Assembly: GCA_039980135.1 (NCBI GenBank)
Contig: JBDXCV010000011.1
Coordinates: 124,001 to 188,000, forward strand
DNA: 64,000 nt
Source: Alphaproteobacteria bacterium
GTDB lineage: Bacteria > Pseudomonadota > Alphaproteobacteria > UBA6615
Direction: 5' to 3'
Position 1 is the first letter of the stretch, and every line of letters begins with the position of its first letter. This document shows positions 1 to 9,501 of this stretch, one piece after another. Position numbers and translations under genes: made by a program. Below the pieces are notes generated by a model. That model did not search any database and was not told where the DNA came from. It saw only the letters and a program-made list of their open reading frames with translations.

Positions 1-19
1 ATGTTTGAGTTCGCCACGG

Positions 20-973
20 ATGGCTGAAAAGCCGGTCATCGTGGTTGCGGGGCCGACGGCGAGTGGCAAATCCGGTCTGGCCATGGATATTGCCGAACGT
101 CTCGACGGCACCATCATCAATGCGGACTCAATGCAGGTCTATCGCGACCTGCGGATCCTGACCGCCCGCCCGTCACAGGCCGACGAGGCGCGTGTGCCGC
201 ATCTCCTTTATGGAGACCGCGACGCGGCACAGGCCGGTTCCGCCGCCGAGTGGGCCGCCGCCGCGCATGGCGCGCTCCAGTCCACGATCGACGCCGGCCG
301 CCGGCCGATCCTTGTGGGTGGCACGGGCCTTTATCTGAAGGCATTGATGGAGGGTCTGGCGCCCATCCCCGAGGTTCCCGGCGAAATCCGCCAGCGCGCA
401 CATGACCGTCGGCTCGAGATTGGCGATGTCGCGTTCCACAACGAACTCGCTACCCGTGATTCCGAAATCGCCGCGCGGCTGCACCCCGGTGACAGTCAAC
501 GTGTGTTGCGGGCGTGGGAGGTGGTGGAGGCAACCGGCCGGCCGCTATCCGAATGGCAGAACGAGCCGGCTGTCGCGCCGGACAAGTCATTTCGGGTGAT
601 CGTGATTGCGCCGCCGCGCGCCGAATTGTACCGAAATTGCGACAGCAGATTTCTCGACATGATAGAGGCGGGCGCGATCGATGAAGTGAAGGCGCTCGCC
701 GCGCGCGCTGCCAAAGAGGGGCTCAATCCGGCGTTGCCGATCTTCAAGGCCCTGGGATATCCGCCCCTGGCGGCGTATCTGCGCGATGAAACCGATCTGG
801 GTGCAGCCATCATCGCCTCCCAGCAGCAGACCCGGAACTATGCGAAGCGGCAGACAACCTGGCTTCGGCATCAACTGCCGGGGGAACCAGGGGAAGACGG
901 GCAACACCCTCGGATCAATGTATTGAAATATAATTACTCATTTGGTGACGATCTGTTTTCATTTCTGAGTTGA
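20..973 (+). CDS. miaA: tRNA dimethylallyltransferase
   Basis: Transfers a dimethylallyl group to N6 of A37 in tRNAs that read UNN codons; a cytosolic tRNA-modification enzyme. The 317-residue product has the P-loop GPTASGKS near residues 11-18, the substrate-binding block NADSMQVYRDL around residue 35 and GGTGLYLKAL around residue 100, and it is close to the usual family length of about 300. I prefer the ATG at 20 because MAEKPVIVVAGPT is a typical N-terminus; a TTG at 5 is also in frame. A short frame ending with TGA at 25-27 may be the tail of an upstream gene outside the window. The gene stops at 973, inside a perfect TTGACA box that may belong to the next promoter. Confidence 0.94.
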   Translation: MAEKPVIVVAGPTASGKSGLAMDIAERLDGTIINADSMQVYRDLRILTARPSQADEARVPHLLYGDRDAAQAGSAAEWAAAAHGALQSTIDAGRRPILVGGTGLYLKALMEGLAPIPEVPGEIRQRAHDRRLEIGDVAFHNELATRDSEIAARLHPGDSQRVLRAWEVVEATGRPLSEWQNEPAVAPDKSFRVIVIAPPRAELYRNCDSRFLDMIEAGAIDEVKALAARAAKEGLNPALPIFKALGYPPLAAYLRDETDLGAAIIASQQQTRNYAKRQTTWLRHQLPGEPGEDGQHPRINVLKYNYSFGDDLFSFLS

Positions 974-998
974 CAGCGTATAAATCTTTTCTTAAGTT
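970..998 (+). promoter_or_regulatory. Candidate sigma-70 promoter for the ilv genes
   Basis: A perfect TTGACA lies at 970-975 and a weak TAAGTT at 993-998, separated by 17 bases. The -35 box overlaps the miaA stop codon. The rest of the 974-1247 gap has no BCAA-rich leader ORF that I could find. A hairpin with arms CGGGTCG (1201-1207) and CGACCCG (1216-1222) lies shortly before ilvB. The -10 is poor, so this is tentative. Confidence 0.3.
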
Positions 999-1247
999 AC
1001 CTGTGCGCTTGTAGCGGATGTCGTTGAGAATGCGATATCCGAGCAGCGATTTTTTTATGCCTGGCGTCATTGAACAATCCCGGATCGGGCTGAGGCCCGC
1101 GTAAATTACGCCGGTTGTGTCGATCTGGCTGGTCAACGGGGAGCAATTCGTTTATCCCGCCAGTCTTTGGTGCAGTGCAGCAATTGAAGCATGTCGATCC
1201 CGGGTCGCAGCGGGTCGACCCGAACGAGAATGAAAGGTGTGGGCGTT

Positions 1248-3017
1248 ATGTCTGGCAATCGTATGACCGGAGCGGAAATGGTGATTAAGGCCCTGGCGGA
1301 TCAGGGTGTTGAGGTCGTCTTCGGCTATCCCGGCGGCGCCGTACTTCCGATGTACGACGCGTTGTTCAAGCAGAATTCCGTGCGCCATATTCTTGTCCGC
1401 CACGAACAGGGTGCGGTGCACATGGCCGAGGGTTATGCCCGGTCCACCGGCAAGGTGGGGGTTGTCCTCGTCACCTCGGGTCCTGGCGCGACCAATGCCG
1501 TTACCGGCCTGACCGATGCGTTGATGGACAGCATTCCCGTGGTTTGCCTGACGGGCCAGGTGCCGACTCACCTGATCGGCAACGATGCCTTCCAGGAGGC
1601 GGATACGACCGGCATTACCCGGCCGTGCACCAAGCACAATTATCTGGTCAAGGATGTCGACGACCTGAGCACGGTGATGCATGAGGCGTTTTATGTCGCG
1701 GCGGCGGGGCGACCGGGACCGGTGGTAATCGATCTGCCGAAAGACGTTCAGTTCGCCGAGGGTGAGTATCACTCGCCGGAGAATGTCACGCACCGCCACT
1801 ACAAGCCCCAGCGCGATGGCGCGGATGTCGCGATCGAGGAGGCCGTTGAACTGATTGCCAACGCCAAGAAGCCGATTTTCTACATCGGTGGCGGCTGCAT
1901 CAACTCCGGCCCGCGCGCATGCGAATTGGTGACCGAACTGGTCACCGCGACGGGGTACCCGGCGACCACCACGATCATGGGCCTGGGCGCATTTCCTAGC
2001 TCGTCGTCACAATGGCTGGGCATGCTGGGCATGCACGGAACTTATGAATCAAACCTGGCGATGCATGACTGCGACGTCATGGTCGCAATCGGTGCCCGTT
2101 TTGATGATCGGGTGACCGGACGCACGGACGCCTTTTCGCCGAATTCGAAGAAGATCCATATCGATATCGATCCGAGTTCGATCAACAAGAACATCATGGT
2201 CGATGTGCCGATCATCGGCGACGTGGCGAATGTCGTCGAGGACATGCTCGAAAAATGGAAGGCTCGAAACGCGAAGCCGGACGGCAAGGCGCTCGAAGCC
2301 TGGTGGAAACAGATCGAAGAATGGCGCGCGGTGGATTGCCTCGCTTTCGAGCAGGGCACGGGTCCGAAGGATGAGATCAAGCCGCAATATGCGATCAAGC
2401 GCCTCTACGAACTGACGAAGGACATGGATGCGCTGGTGACGACCGAGGTCGGCCAGCATCAGATGTGGGCGGCCCAATATTATCACTTCGACAAGCCCAA
2501 CCGGTGGATGACGTCGGGTGGCCTCGGCACGATGGGCTATGGCCTGCCGGCGGCGGTTGGTGTGCAGGTCGCACATCCGGAATCCCTCGTGATCGATATC
2601 GCGGGCGAAGCGTCTACAATGATGAACATCCAGGAGCTCGGCACCATCGCCCAGTACAAGCTTCCGGTGAAAATCTTCATCCTGAACAATTACTGGCTTG
2701 GCATGGTCCGCCAGTGGCAGGAACTGCTCCACGGTGCGCGTTATTCGGAATCCTATTCCGACGGCTTGCCCGATTTCATAAAGCTGGCCGAGAGCTACGG
2801 CATCACCGGGTTGCGCGCGACCCATCCGAATGAAGTGGATGACGTGATCACCCAGATGATCGAGACCCCGGGACCGGTGATCGTCGATATGGTCGTCGCG
2901 AAGGAAGAAAACTGCTTCCCGATGATCCCGGGCGGTGCCGCACACAACGAGATTCTCCTCGGTCTCGGTGATCAGCAGGAACAGAAGCAGTCCGAAGACG
3001 GCATGGTCCTGGTCTAG
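1248..3017 (+). CDS. ilvB: Acetolactate synthase large (catalytic) subunit
   Basis: Catalyses the first common step of valine/isoleucine synthesis, condensing pyruvate with pyruvate or 2-oxobutyrate with ThDP, FAD and Mg2+. The 589-residue protein has the N-terminal ThDP domain ([14 protein letters not shown], then the [14 protein letters not shown] block carrying the catalytic Glu), a central FAD-linked domain and a C-terminal ThDP domain. The usual GDGS...MN metal motif reads GEASTMMN here, so the first Asp is Glu. The chosen ATG at 1248 has AAAGGTG at 1233-1239; in-frame starts at 1191 and 1230 have no comparable site. ilvN and ilvC follow on the same strand, consistent with an ilvBNC operon. 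Confidence 0.94.
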   Translation: MSGNRMTGAEMVIKALADQGVEVVFGYPGGAVLPMYDALFKQNSVRHILVRHEQGAVHMAEGYARSTGKVGVVLVTSGPGATNAVTGLTDALMDSIPVVCLTGQVPTHLIGNDAFQEADTTGITRPCTKHNYLVKDVDDLSTVMHEAFYVAAAGRPGPVVIDLPKDVQFAEGEYHSPENVTHRHYKPQRDGADVAIEEAVELIANAKKPIFYIGGGCINSGPRACELVTELVTATGYPATTTIMGLGAFPSSSSQWLGMLGMHGTYESNLAMHDCDVMVAIGARFDDRVTGRTDAFSPNSKKIHIDIDPSSINKNIMVDVPIIGDVANVVEDMLEKWKARNAKPDGKALEAWWKQIEEWRAVDCLAFEQGTGPKDEIKPQYAIKRLYELTKDMDALVTTEVGQHQMWAAQYYHFDKPNRWMTSGGLGTMGYGLPAAVGVQVAHPESLVIDIAGEASTMMNIQELGTIAQYKLPVKIFILNNYWLGMVRQWQELLHGARYSESYSDGLPDFIKLAESYGITGLRATHPNEVDDVITQMIETPGPVIVDMVVAKEENCFPMIPGGAAHNEILLGLGDQQEQKQSEDGMVLV

Positions 3018-3091
3018 GACGGACCTGTACTGCGGTGGCTCGTCGAGAGCCGCCGTTGCCCGGTTCCAATTTCATTGAAAGCACACGTGTT

Positions 3092-3640
3092 ATGGCAAAA
3101 AGAGACGATGCCGTTGAACGGCATGTTCTGGCGGTTCTGGTAGACAACGAACCGGGTGTTCTGGCCCGGGTTGTCGGGCTGTTTTCGGGCCGGGGATACA
3201 ATATCGAGACACTGACCGTCGCGGCGGTCAGCGAAGATGAGCTGTCGTCGCGAATCAATATCGTGACGACCGGGACCCCGATGATCATTGAGCAGATCAA
3301 GGCTCAGCTCGAACGTCTCGTGCCGGTTCGCGATGTCCATGATCTCAGCGAAGAGGGGCCGCATGTTGCCCATGAGGTCGCGCTGGTGAAAATCGAGAAT
3401 GAGGGCCCCGAACGCCGCGAGGCTTTGCGAATTGCGGATATCTTCCGTGCGCGGGTTGTCGACACGGGCGTGGATTCCTTCGTCTTCTCCCTGACCGGTG
3501 CGTCGGAGAAGGTCGACAGCTTCCTGCAACTGATGCGCAATCTGGGTGAGACCGAAATTGCCCGTTCGGGTGTGGTCGCAATCCAGCGCAGCGACAAGGA
3601 CGGCAAGCCGAACCTGGGCGGTGATCTGGACGACGATTGA
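3092..3640 (+). CDS. ilvN: Acetolactate synthase small (regulatory) subunit
   Basis: Regulatory partner of IlvB that binds valine and stimulates the catalytic subunit. The 182-residue protein has an N-terminal ACT domain (HVLAVLVDNEPGVLARVVGLF, then RGYNIETLTV) and the typical C-terminal ACT-like half, which matches full-length family members. The ATG at 3092 gives MAKRDDAVERH, a natural N-terminus; a GTG at 3035 is in frame but would add a basic stretch unlike the family. It lies 74 bases after ilvB and 121 bases before ilvC. Confidence 0.93.
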   Translation: MAKRDDAVERHVLAVLVDNEPGVLARVVGLFSGRGYNIETLTVAAVSEDELSSRINIVTTGTPMIIEQIKAQLERLVPVRDVHDLSEEGPHVAHEVALVKIENEGPERREALRIADIFRARVVDTGVDSFVFSLTGASEKVDSFLQLMRNLGETEIARSGVVAIQRSDKDGKPNLGGDLDDD

Positions 3641-3740
3641 GACCTGCGGTGAAGCCGGTCATTGCCCGGCGGCATTCAGCACTGTAAAACCGCGCCACAC
3701 CGGGCGCGGAAACGCGAAACCAACGATACTTCAAGACTGA

Positions 3741-4781
<1,041 letters not shown>

Positions 4782-4799
4782 CTGGTTCCGAAATCGGTC

Positions 4800-4830
4800 G
4801 GTCCGCGTGCCGAAAATACGGGCGTGGACC
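4800..4830 (+). terminator. Imperfect hairpin after ilvC
   Basis: GGTCCGCGT (4801-4809) can pair with CGTGGACC (4823-4830), allowing G-U pairs and a small offset. No U-run follows, so it is at best a weak or factor-assisted terminator, or an RNA-end stabiliser for the ilv transcript. Confidence 0.3.
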
Positions 4831-4918
4831 GAAACCGGCTGGTTTGGTTAACAAAATCGTTGCGGTTCTACATAAAAACGCTCTAAAACAAGGGCGTTAA
4901 GGCACTTTCTTTGCATAC

Positions 4919-4939
4919 TGGTGAACCGATCGTTCACCA
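4919..4939. promoter_or_regulatory. 21-bp palindrome upstream of the leuA leader
   Basis: TGGTGAAC (4919-4926) and GTTCACCA (4932-4939) form perfect 8-bp arms around the 5-base spacer CGATC. The site lies 70 bases before the leader ORF, in the likely promoter region of leuA, and looks like a binding site for a dimeric regulator. No regulator gene is adjacent. Confidence 0.4.
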
Positions 4940-5008
4940 TTTGTTAACTGCCCTGCGTCGATTCTTCGTGTTCGAGGTTCCGCCGGGGCCGTTGGGGAGA
5001 TTCAGGGC

Positions 5009-5146
5009 GTGGCAATTGTCCGCACAGCATTCGAATTGTCAGCGCAAACCGTTCGTGGTTTGCCGACAGTTGATCTGTGCCTGACCACTCTCGATCTCGA
5101 CGCACTTCTTATCGGCGGTGCGGCCCTGCGACTTAGGTGCCCCTGA
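5009..5146 (+). CDS. Leucine-rich leader peptide of leuA (candidate)
   Basis: A 45-codon ORF starts at a GTG with a strong GGGGAG site at 4994-4999, nine bases upstream. Ten of 45 codons are Leu, and eight of these fall in the last 23 codons (5075, 5081, 5090, 5096, 5105, 5108, 5126, 5132), including an adjacent CTT CTT pair. The ORF ends at TGA 5144-5146, inside the left arm of a hairpin. This is the layout of a ribosome-mediated attenuator sensing charged tRNA-Leu. That role is inferred from codon content, position and structures; I do not recognise a named leader family. Confidence 0.5.
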   Translation: MAIVRTAFELSAQTVRGLPTVDLCLTTLDLDALLIGGAALRLRCP

Positions 5147-5214
5147 GCATAAACAGGCCATAGCGGGCTGCGTTGTTCAGGGGAGAGTTCACCACCACCC
5201 TAAGTCAGCAAACC
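5037..5214 (+). promoter_or_regulatory. Alternative RNA structures of the leuA attenuator (candidate)
   Basis: GCAAACC (5044-5050) pairs with GGTTTGC (5057-5063) around GTTCGT, with TGTC/GACA as an extra outer stem. The same right arm, read as GGTTTGCCGAC (5057-5067), can instead pair at 10 of 11 positions with GTCAGCAAACC (5204-5214), just before the leuA ribosome site. A third stem joins GACTTAGG (5130-5137) to CCTAAGTC (5199-5206) and encloses CCCCTGA (5140-5146) with TCAGGGG (5177-5183). The folds exclude one another and overlap the Leu-codon run. No U-tract follows, so control may be translational. Confidence 0.45.
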
Positions 5215-5232
5215 GAATTTGAGGCAGGACCA

Positions 5233-6828
5233 ATGACCGCCACCGAAAAGAACACACAAGGTAATGATTCGCCGGTCGACAAGACCGACCCGAACTACGT
5301 CCGTATTTTTGACACCACGTTGCGTGACGGCGAGCAATCGCCAGGCTGCTCGATGAACCTCGAAGAGAAGGTGCGTGTTGCGCAAATTCTCGAGGAACTT
5401 GGCGTCGATATCATCGAAGCCGGCTTCCCGATTGCATCGAATGGCGACTTCGAGGCCGTGCGTGAAGTTGCGAACACGGTCAAGAAGTCGACCGTGGCCG
5501 GCCTTGCGCGCGCCGCGCATCAGGATATCGACCGCGCATGGGAGGCCGTGAAGGTCGCGGAACTCCCGCGCATTCATACGTTCCTCTCGACCAGCCCGCT
5601 GCACATGAAGTTCAAGCTGCAGATGGAGCCGGATGAGGTGCATGACGCGGTCATCGACAGCGTCAGCTACGCCCGCAACCTGTGCCCGGATGTTGAATGG
5701 TCGCCGGAAGACGGCTCACGAACCGAGCATGATTTCCTTTGCCGGACCGTTGAAAGTGCCATCCGGGCCGGCGCCGCCACGATCAACATTCCCGATACGG
5801 TCGGATACGCGGTGCCCGAGGAATTCGCGGCGCTGATCGCGATGTTGTTCAACCGGGTACCGAATATCGACAAGGCCGTGATTTCCGTGCATTGCCACAA
5901 CGATCTCGGGCTTGCGGTCGCCAACTCGCTGGCTGCCGTCGGTGTCGGCGCGCGCCAGGTCGAGTGCACGATCAACGGCATCGGCGAACGGGCTGGTAAT
6001 TGCGCGCTCGAAGAGGTCATCATGGCGTTGCGTACGCGCCAGGATGCCATGCCGTACCTGACCGGCGCGGACTCAACCGTGATCACACGGGCGAGCCATC
6101 TGGTCTCGACGATCACCGGTTTCAACGTACAGCCGAACAAGGCAATTGTCGGGGCGAACGCGTTTGCGCATGAATCCGGTATTCATCAGGACGGGGTGCT
6201 CAAGAACGCTCAGACCTATGAAATCATGACCCCGGAATCGGTCGGCCTGAACGAGTCGAACCTCGTGATGGGCAAGCATTCGGGCAGCCACGCCTTCCGC
6301 GAGAAGCTCAAGGATCTCGGCTATGGCGACATGGGCGACAACGCCATCCGTGATGCCTTCCAGCGGTTCAAGGACCTTGCCGACAAGAAGAAGGAATTGT
6401 TCGACGAGGACATAATCGCTCTCGTTGATGACACAATTCAGCACGAGAATGTCCGCCTCAAGTTCGTATCCTTACAGGTGCGGGCGGGGTCCAAAGGGCC
6501 GCAGGAGGCGGATCTGGAACTCGAAATCGATGGTGAACTGGTGAAGACGACGGCGCGCGGTAACGGGCCAGTCGATGCCACATTCAATGCCATCGGTGAG
6601 CTGTTTCCCCATGAGGCGAAGCTGCAGCTTTACCAGGTGCACGCCGTGACCGGCGGCACCGACGCGCAGGCCGAAGTCACGGTCCGCCTCGATGAAAATG
6701 GAAAGACCGTGAACGGGCAGGGCGCGGATGCGGACACGTTGGTCGCGTCTGCGCGGGCCTATCTTCACGGATTGAACAAACTGCTTGTGAAACGAGAAAA
6801 AACCGCGCCGGCGGCATTGTCGGCGTAG
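5233..6828 (+). CDS. leuA: 2-isopropylmalate synthase
   Basis: First committed step of leucine synthesis: acetyl-CoA plus 2-oxoisovalerate gives 2-isopropylmalate. The 531-residue product has the DRE-TIM barrel motif FDTTLRDGEQSPG near residue 30, the metal ligands HCHNDLG near residue 220, NGIGERAGN, and a C-terminal LeuA dimer regulatory domain from about residue 400, so it is the long, leucine-feedback type. I chose the ATG at 5233, which has GAGG at 5221; an in-frame ATG at 5173 would translate through the leader hairpins. mreB follows after 78 bases. Confidence 0.94.
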   Translation: MTATEKNTQGNDSPVDKTDPNYVRIFDTTLRDGEQSPGCSMNLEEKVRVAQILEELGVDIIEAGFPIASNGDFEAVREVANTVKKSTVAGLARAAHQDIDRAWEAVKVAELPRIHTFLSTSPLHMKFKLQMEPDEVHDAVIDSVSYARNLCPDVEWSPEDGSRTEHDFLCRTVESAIRAGAATINIPDTVGYAVPEEFAALIAMLFNRVPNIDKAVISVHCHNDLGLAVANSLAAVGVGARQVECTINGIGERAGNCALEEVIMALRTRQDAMPYLTGADSTVITRASHLVSTITGFNVQPNKAIVGANAFAHESGIHQDGVLKNAQTYEIMTPESVGLNESNLVMGKHSGSHAFREKLKDLGYGDMGDNAIRDAFQRFKDLADKKKELFDEDIIALVDDTIQHENVRLKFVSLQVRAGSKGPQEADLELEIDGELVKTTARGNGPVDATFNAIGELFPHEAKLQLYQVHAVTGGTDAQAEVTVRLDENGKTVNGQGADADTLVASARAYLHGLNKLLVKREKTAPAALSA

Positions 6829-6840
6829 TCGGTAACTGGG

Positions 6841-6879
6841 CGGAGCTCTGGCGCTCCGTCCGGACCCCGATCCGGGGTC
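6841..6879 (+). terminator. Double hairpin between leuA and mreB
   Basis: Two perfect hairpins lie in tandem: CGGAGC (6841-6846) with GCTCCG (6853-6858), and GACCCCG (6863-6869) with CGGGGTC (6873-6879) around a 3-base loop. No T-run follows. They may end or pause leuA transcription before the shape operon. Confidence 0.35.
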
Positions 6880-6885
6880 AAATAA

Positions 6886-7947
<1,062 letters not shown>

Positions 7948-7993
7948 CCGGACACCGGGGTGACGGCGAGAACCTGGACGACAGGATAGTCTG

Positions 7994-8980
7994 GTGGTGA
8001 AACGAAACGCGAGCATGTCGGTTGCCGGTCTGGCTGTGCCATTCCGCATCTGGGGTCAGCGGTTTGCATTTCTCGGGTTGTTGGCGCTTGCCTTTGCACT
8101 GATGCTTCTCAGCAAGGCGGAAACCGGTGCGCTGGAGCGCGCGCGTACCGCGATTGTGGATGCTACGGCCCCGGTTCTCGATGTCATGTCGCGTCCGGTC
8201 GAGGCGGCCCAGACGGCGGCCCAGTCAGTCGAAAGTTTTTTCGTTGTGCGGGCAGAGAATGACCGTCTGCGCGCAGAAAATGCACGGCTTCTGCGCTGGA
8301 TGCTGATGGCCCAACAACTCGAGGTCGAGAATGCGACCTTGCGCGCCCAGCTCGATTTCGTGCCCGGCGCCGCGCCGCGAGCGATTACGGCCCGGGTGGT
8401 TGCGGACACCGGCGGCGCGTTCTTCCACAGCCTTCTGATTAACGCCGGTGCGCGCCATTTCGTGCAGCGCGGACAGGCCGTCGTGTCCCATGGCGGCCTG
8501 GTGGGGCGGGTCGCGGAAGTGGGTGACCGCTCGGCCCGTGTGCTTCTGCTCACGGACCTGAATTCGCGCATACCCGCGATTGTCGAATCAACCGGCGACC
8601 GGGTCATCGTGACGGGCAATAATACGCCTTGGCCGACCCTGACCTATCTGGCATCGAATTCGCCGGTCTCGGCCGGAGATCGGGTGCTGACCTCGGGCCA
8701 TGGCGGCGTTTTCCCGCCGGGGCTTGTGATCGGCGTCGTGGCCGAGGCGAGCGAGGCGCGGGTCACCATTCAGCCGGCGGTGCCGCTGGCGCGCGTGAGC
8801 GAGGCGCGGGTGCTCGACTATGGTGTGAACGGTATCCTGCCGCCGCCGGAACAGGTGCCGGCCCGGCTTGCCCCGCCGCCGGCTTCTCCGGCAACGCCTC
8901 CGGTCGTTCGTGATGTGCCGGCCGGACCTTCCGGCGCCCCTGCGGTTTCTCCGAAAATCGGCGCGGAGACGGCCCGGTGA
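7994..8980 (+). CDS. mreC: Rod shape-determining protein MreC
   Basis: Bitopic inner-membrane scaffold linking MreB, MreD, PBP2 and RodA. The 328-residue product has an N-terminal membrane segment (FAFLGLLALAFALMLL, about residues 19-36), a coiled coil around residues 80-120 (repeated RAENDRLRAENARLL), then the beta-barrel MreC domain and a Pro/Ala-rich C-terminal tail from about 280. The start is GTG at 7994, 46 bases after mreB. The stop overlaps the mreD start in the GTGA at 8977-8980, suggesting translational coupling. Confidence 0.92.
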   Translation: MVKRNASMSVAGLAVPFRIWGQRFAFLGLLALAFALMLLSKAETGALERARTAIVDATAPVLDVMSRPVEAAQTAAQSVESFFVVRAENDRLRAENARLLRWMLMAQQLEVENATLRAQLDFVPGAAPRAITARVVADTGGAFFHSLLINAGARHFVQRGQAVVSHGGLVGRVAEVGDRSARVLLLTDLNSRIPAIVESTGDRVIVTGNNTPWPTLTYLASNSPVSAGDRVLTSGHGGVFPPGLVIGVVAEASEARVTIQPAVPLARVSEARVLDYGVNGILPPPEQVPARLAPPPASPATPPVVRDVPAGPSGAPAVSPKIGAETAR

Positions 8981-9501
8981 ACGCGGCCGTGTTTGGTCCG
9001 ATACTCGAATTTACCCGGCGGGTGGTGCCGGGCTTCACCATACTCCTGCTGATATTGCTGGCGCAGTTGCCGATGCCGCTGCCCTTCCTTCCCGATATCG
9101 CGCCGGCGTTACCGTTGATGGCGATTTACTACTGGGTCGTGTTTCGTCCCGATCTGATGCCCCGAATACTGATCTTTACCCTTGGCCTGTTCCAGGACGC
9201 GTTGATCGGTGCGCCGTTCGGTTTGACGGCTTTGATCTTTCTGCTCGTGCATGGGTTCGTGCTCAACCAGCGTCGTTTTTTGGTCGGTAAGCCATTCTGG
9301 ATCTTCTGGTCTGGTTTCGCGATCGTCACGCCGGTGGCGGCATTCCTGACCTGGCTCCTGGCCTCGGTGCTTCGCGGCGCGGTCCTGCCAACGGATGTGG
9401 TGTTGATGGGAATGGTCCTGACCGTGATCACGTTTCCGGCCATCGCCTGGGTGCTGTTGCACAGCCAGCGCTGGTTGGTCGGCTCGGCGCAGCCGTCATG
9501 A
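8977..9501 (+). CDS. mreD: Rod shape-determining protein MreD
   Basis: Integral membrane component of the elongasome. The 174-residue protein is mostly hydrophobic, with about five membrane segments (for example VVPGFTILLLILLAQLPM, ALPLMAIYYWVVF, ALIFLLVHGFVL), as in the family. It has little sequence beyond this topology, so the call rests mainly on its place between mreC and pbp2. It starts at GTG 8977 in a 4-base overlap with mreC and ends in an ATGA overlap with the next gene. Confidence 0.88.
   Translation: MNAAVFGPILEFTRRVVPGFTILLLILLAQLPMPLPFLPDIAPALPLMAIYYWVVFRPDLMPRILIFTLGLFQDALIGAPFGLTALIFLLVHGFVLNQRRFLVGKPFWIFWSGFAIVTPVAAFLTWLLASVLRGAVLPTDVVLMGMVLTVITFPAIAWVLLHSQRWLVGSAQPS

Noticed and set aside
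1018-1104. Leader peptide for ilvB attenuation
   Set aside because: A 28-codon ORF exists, but it is not enriched for Val, Leu or Ile codons and has no matching alternative hairpins.
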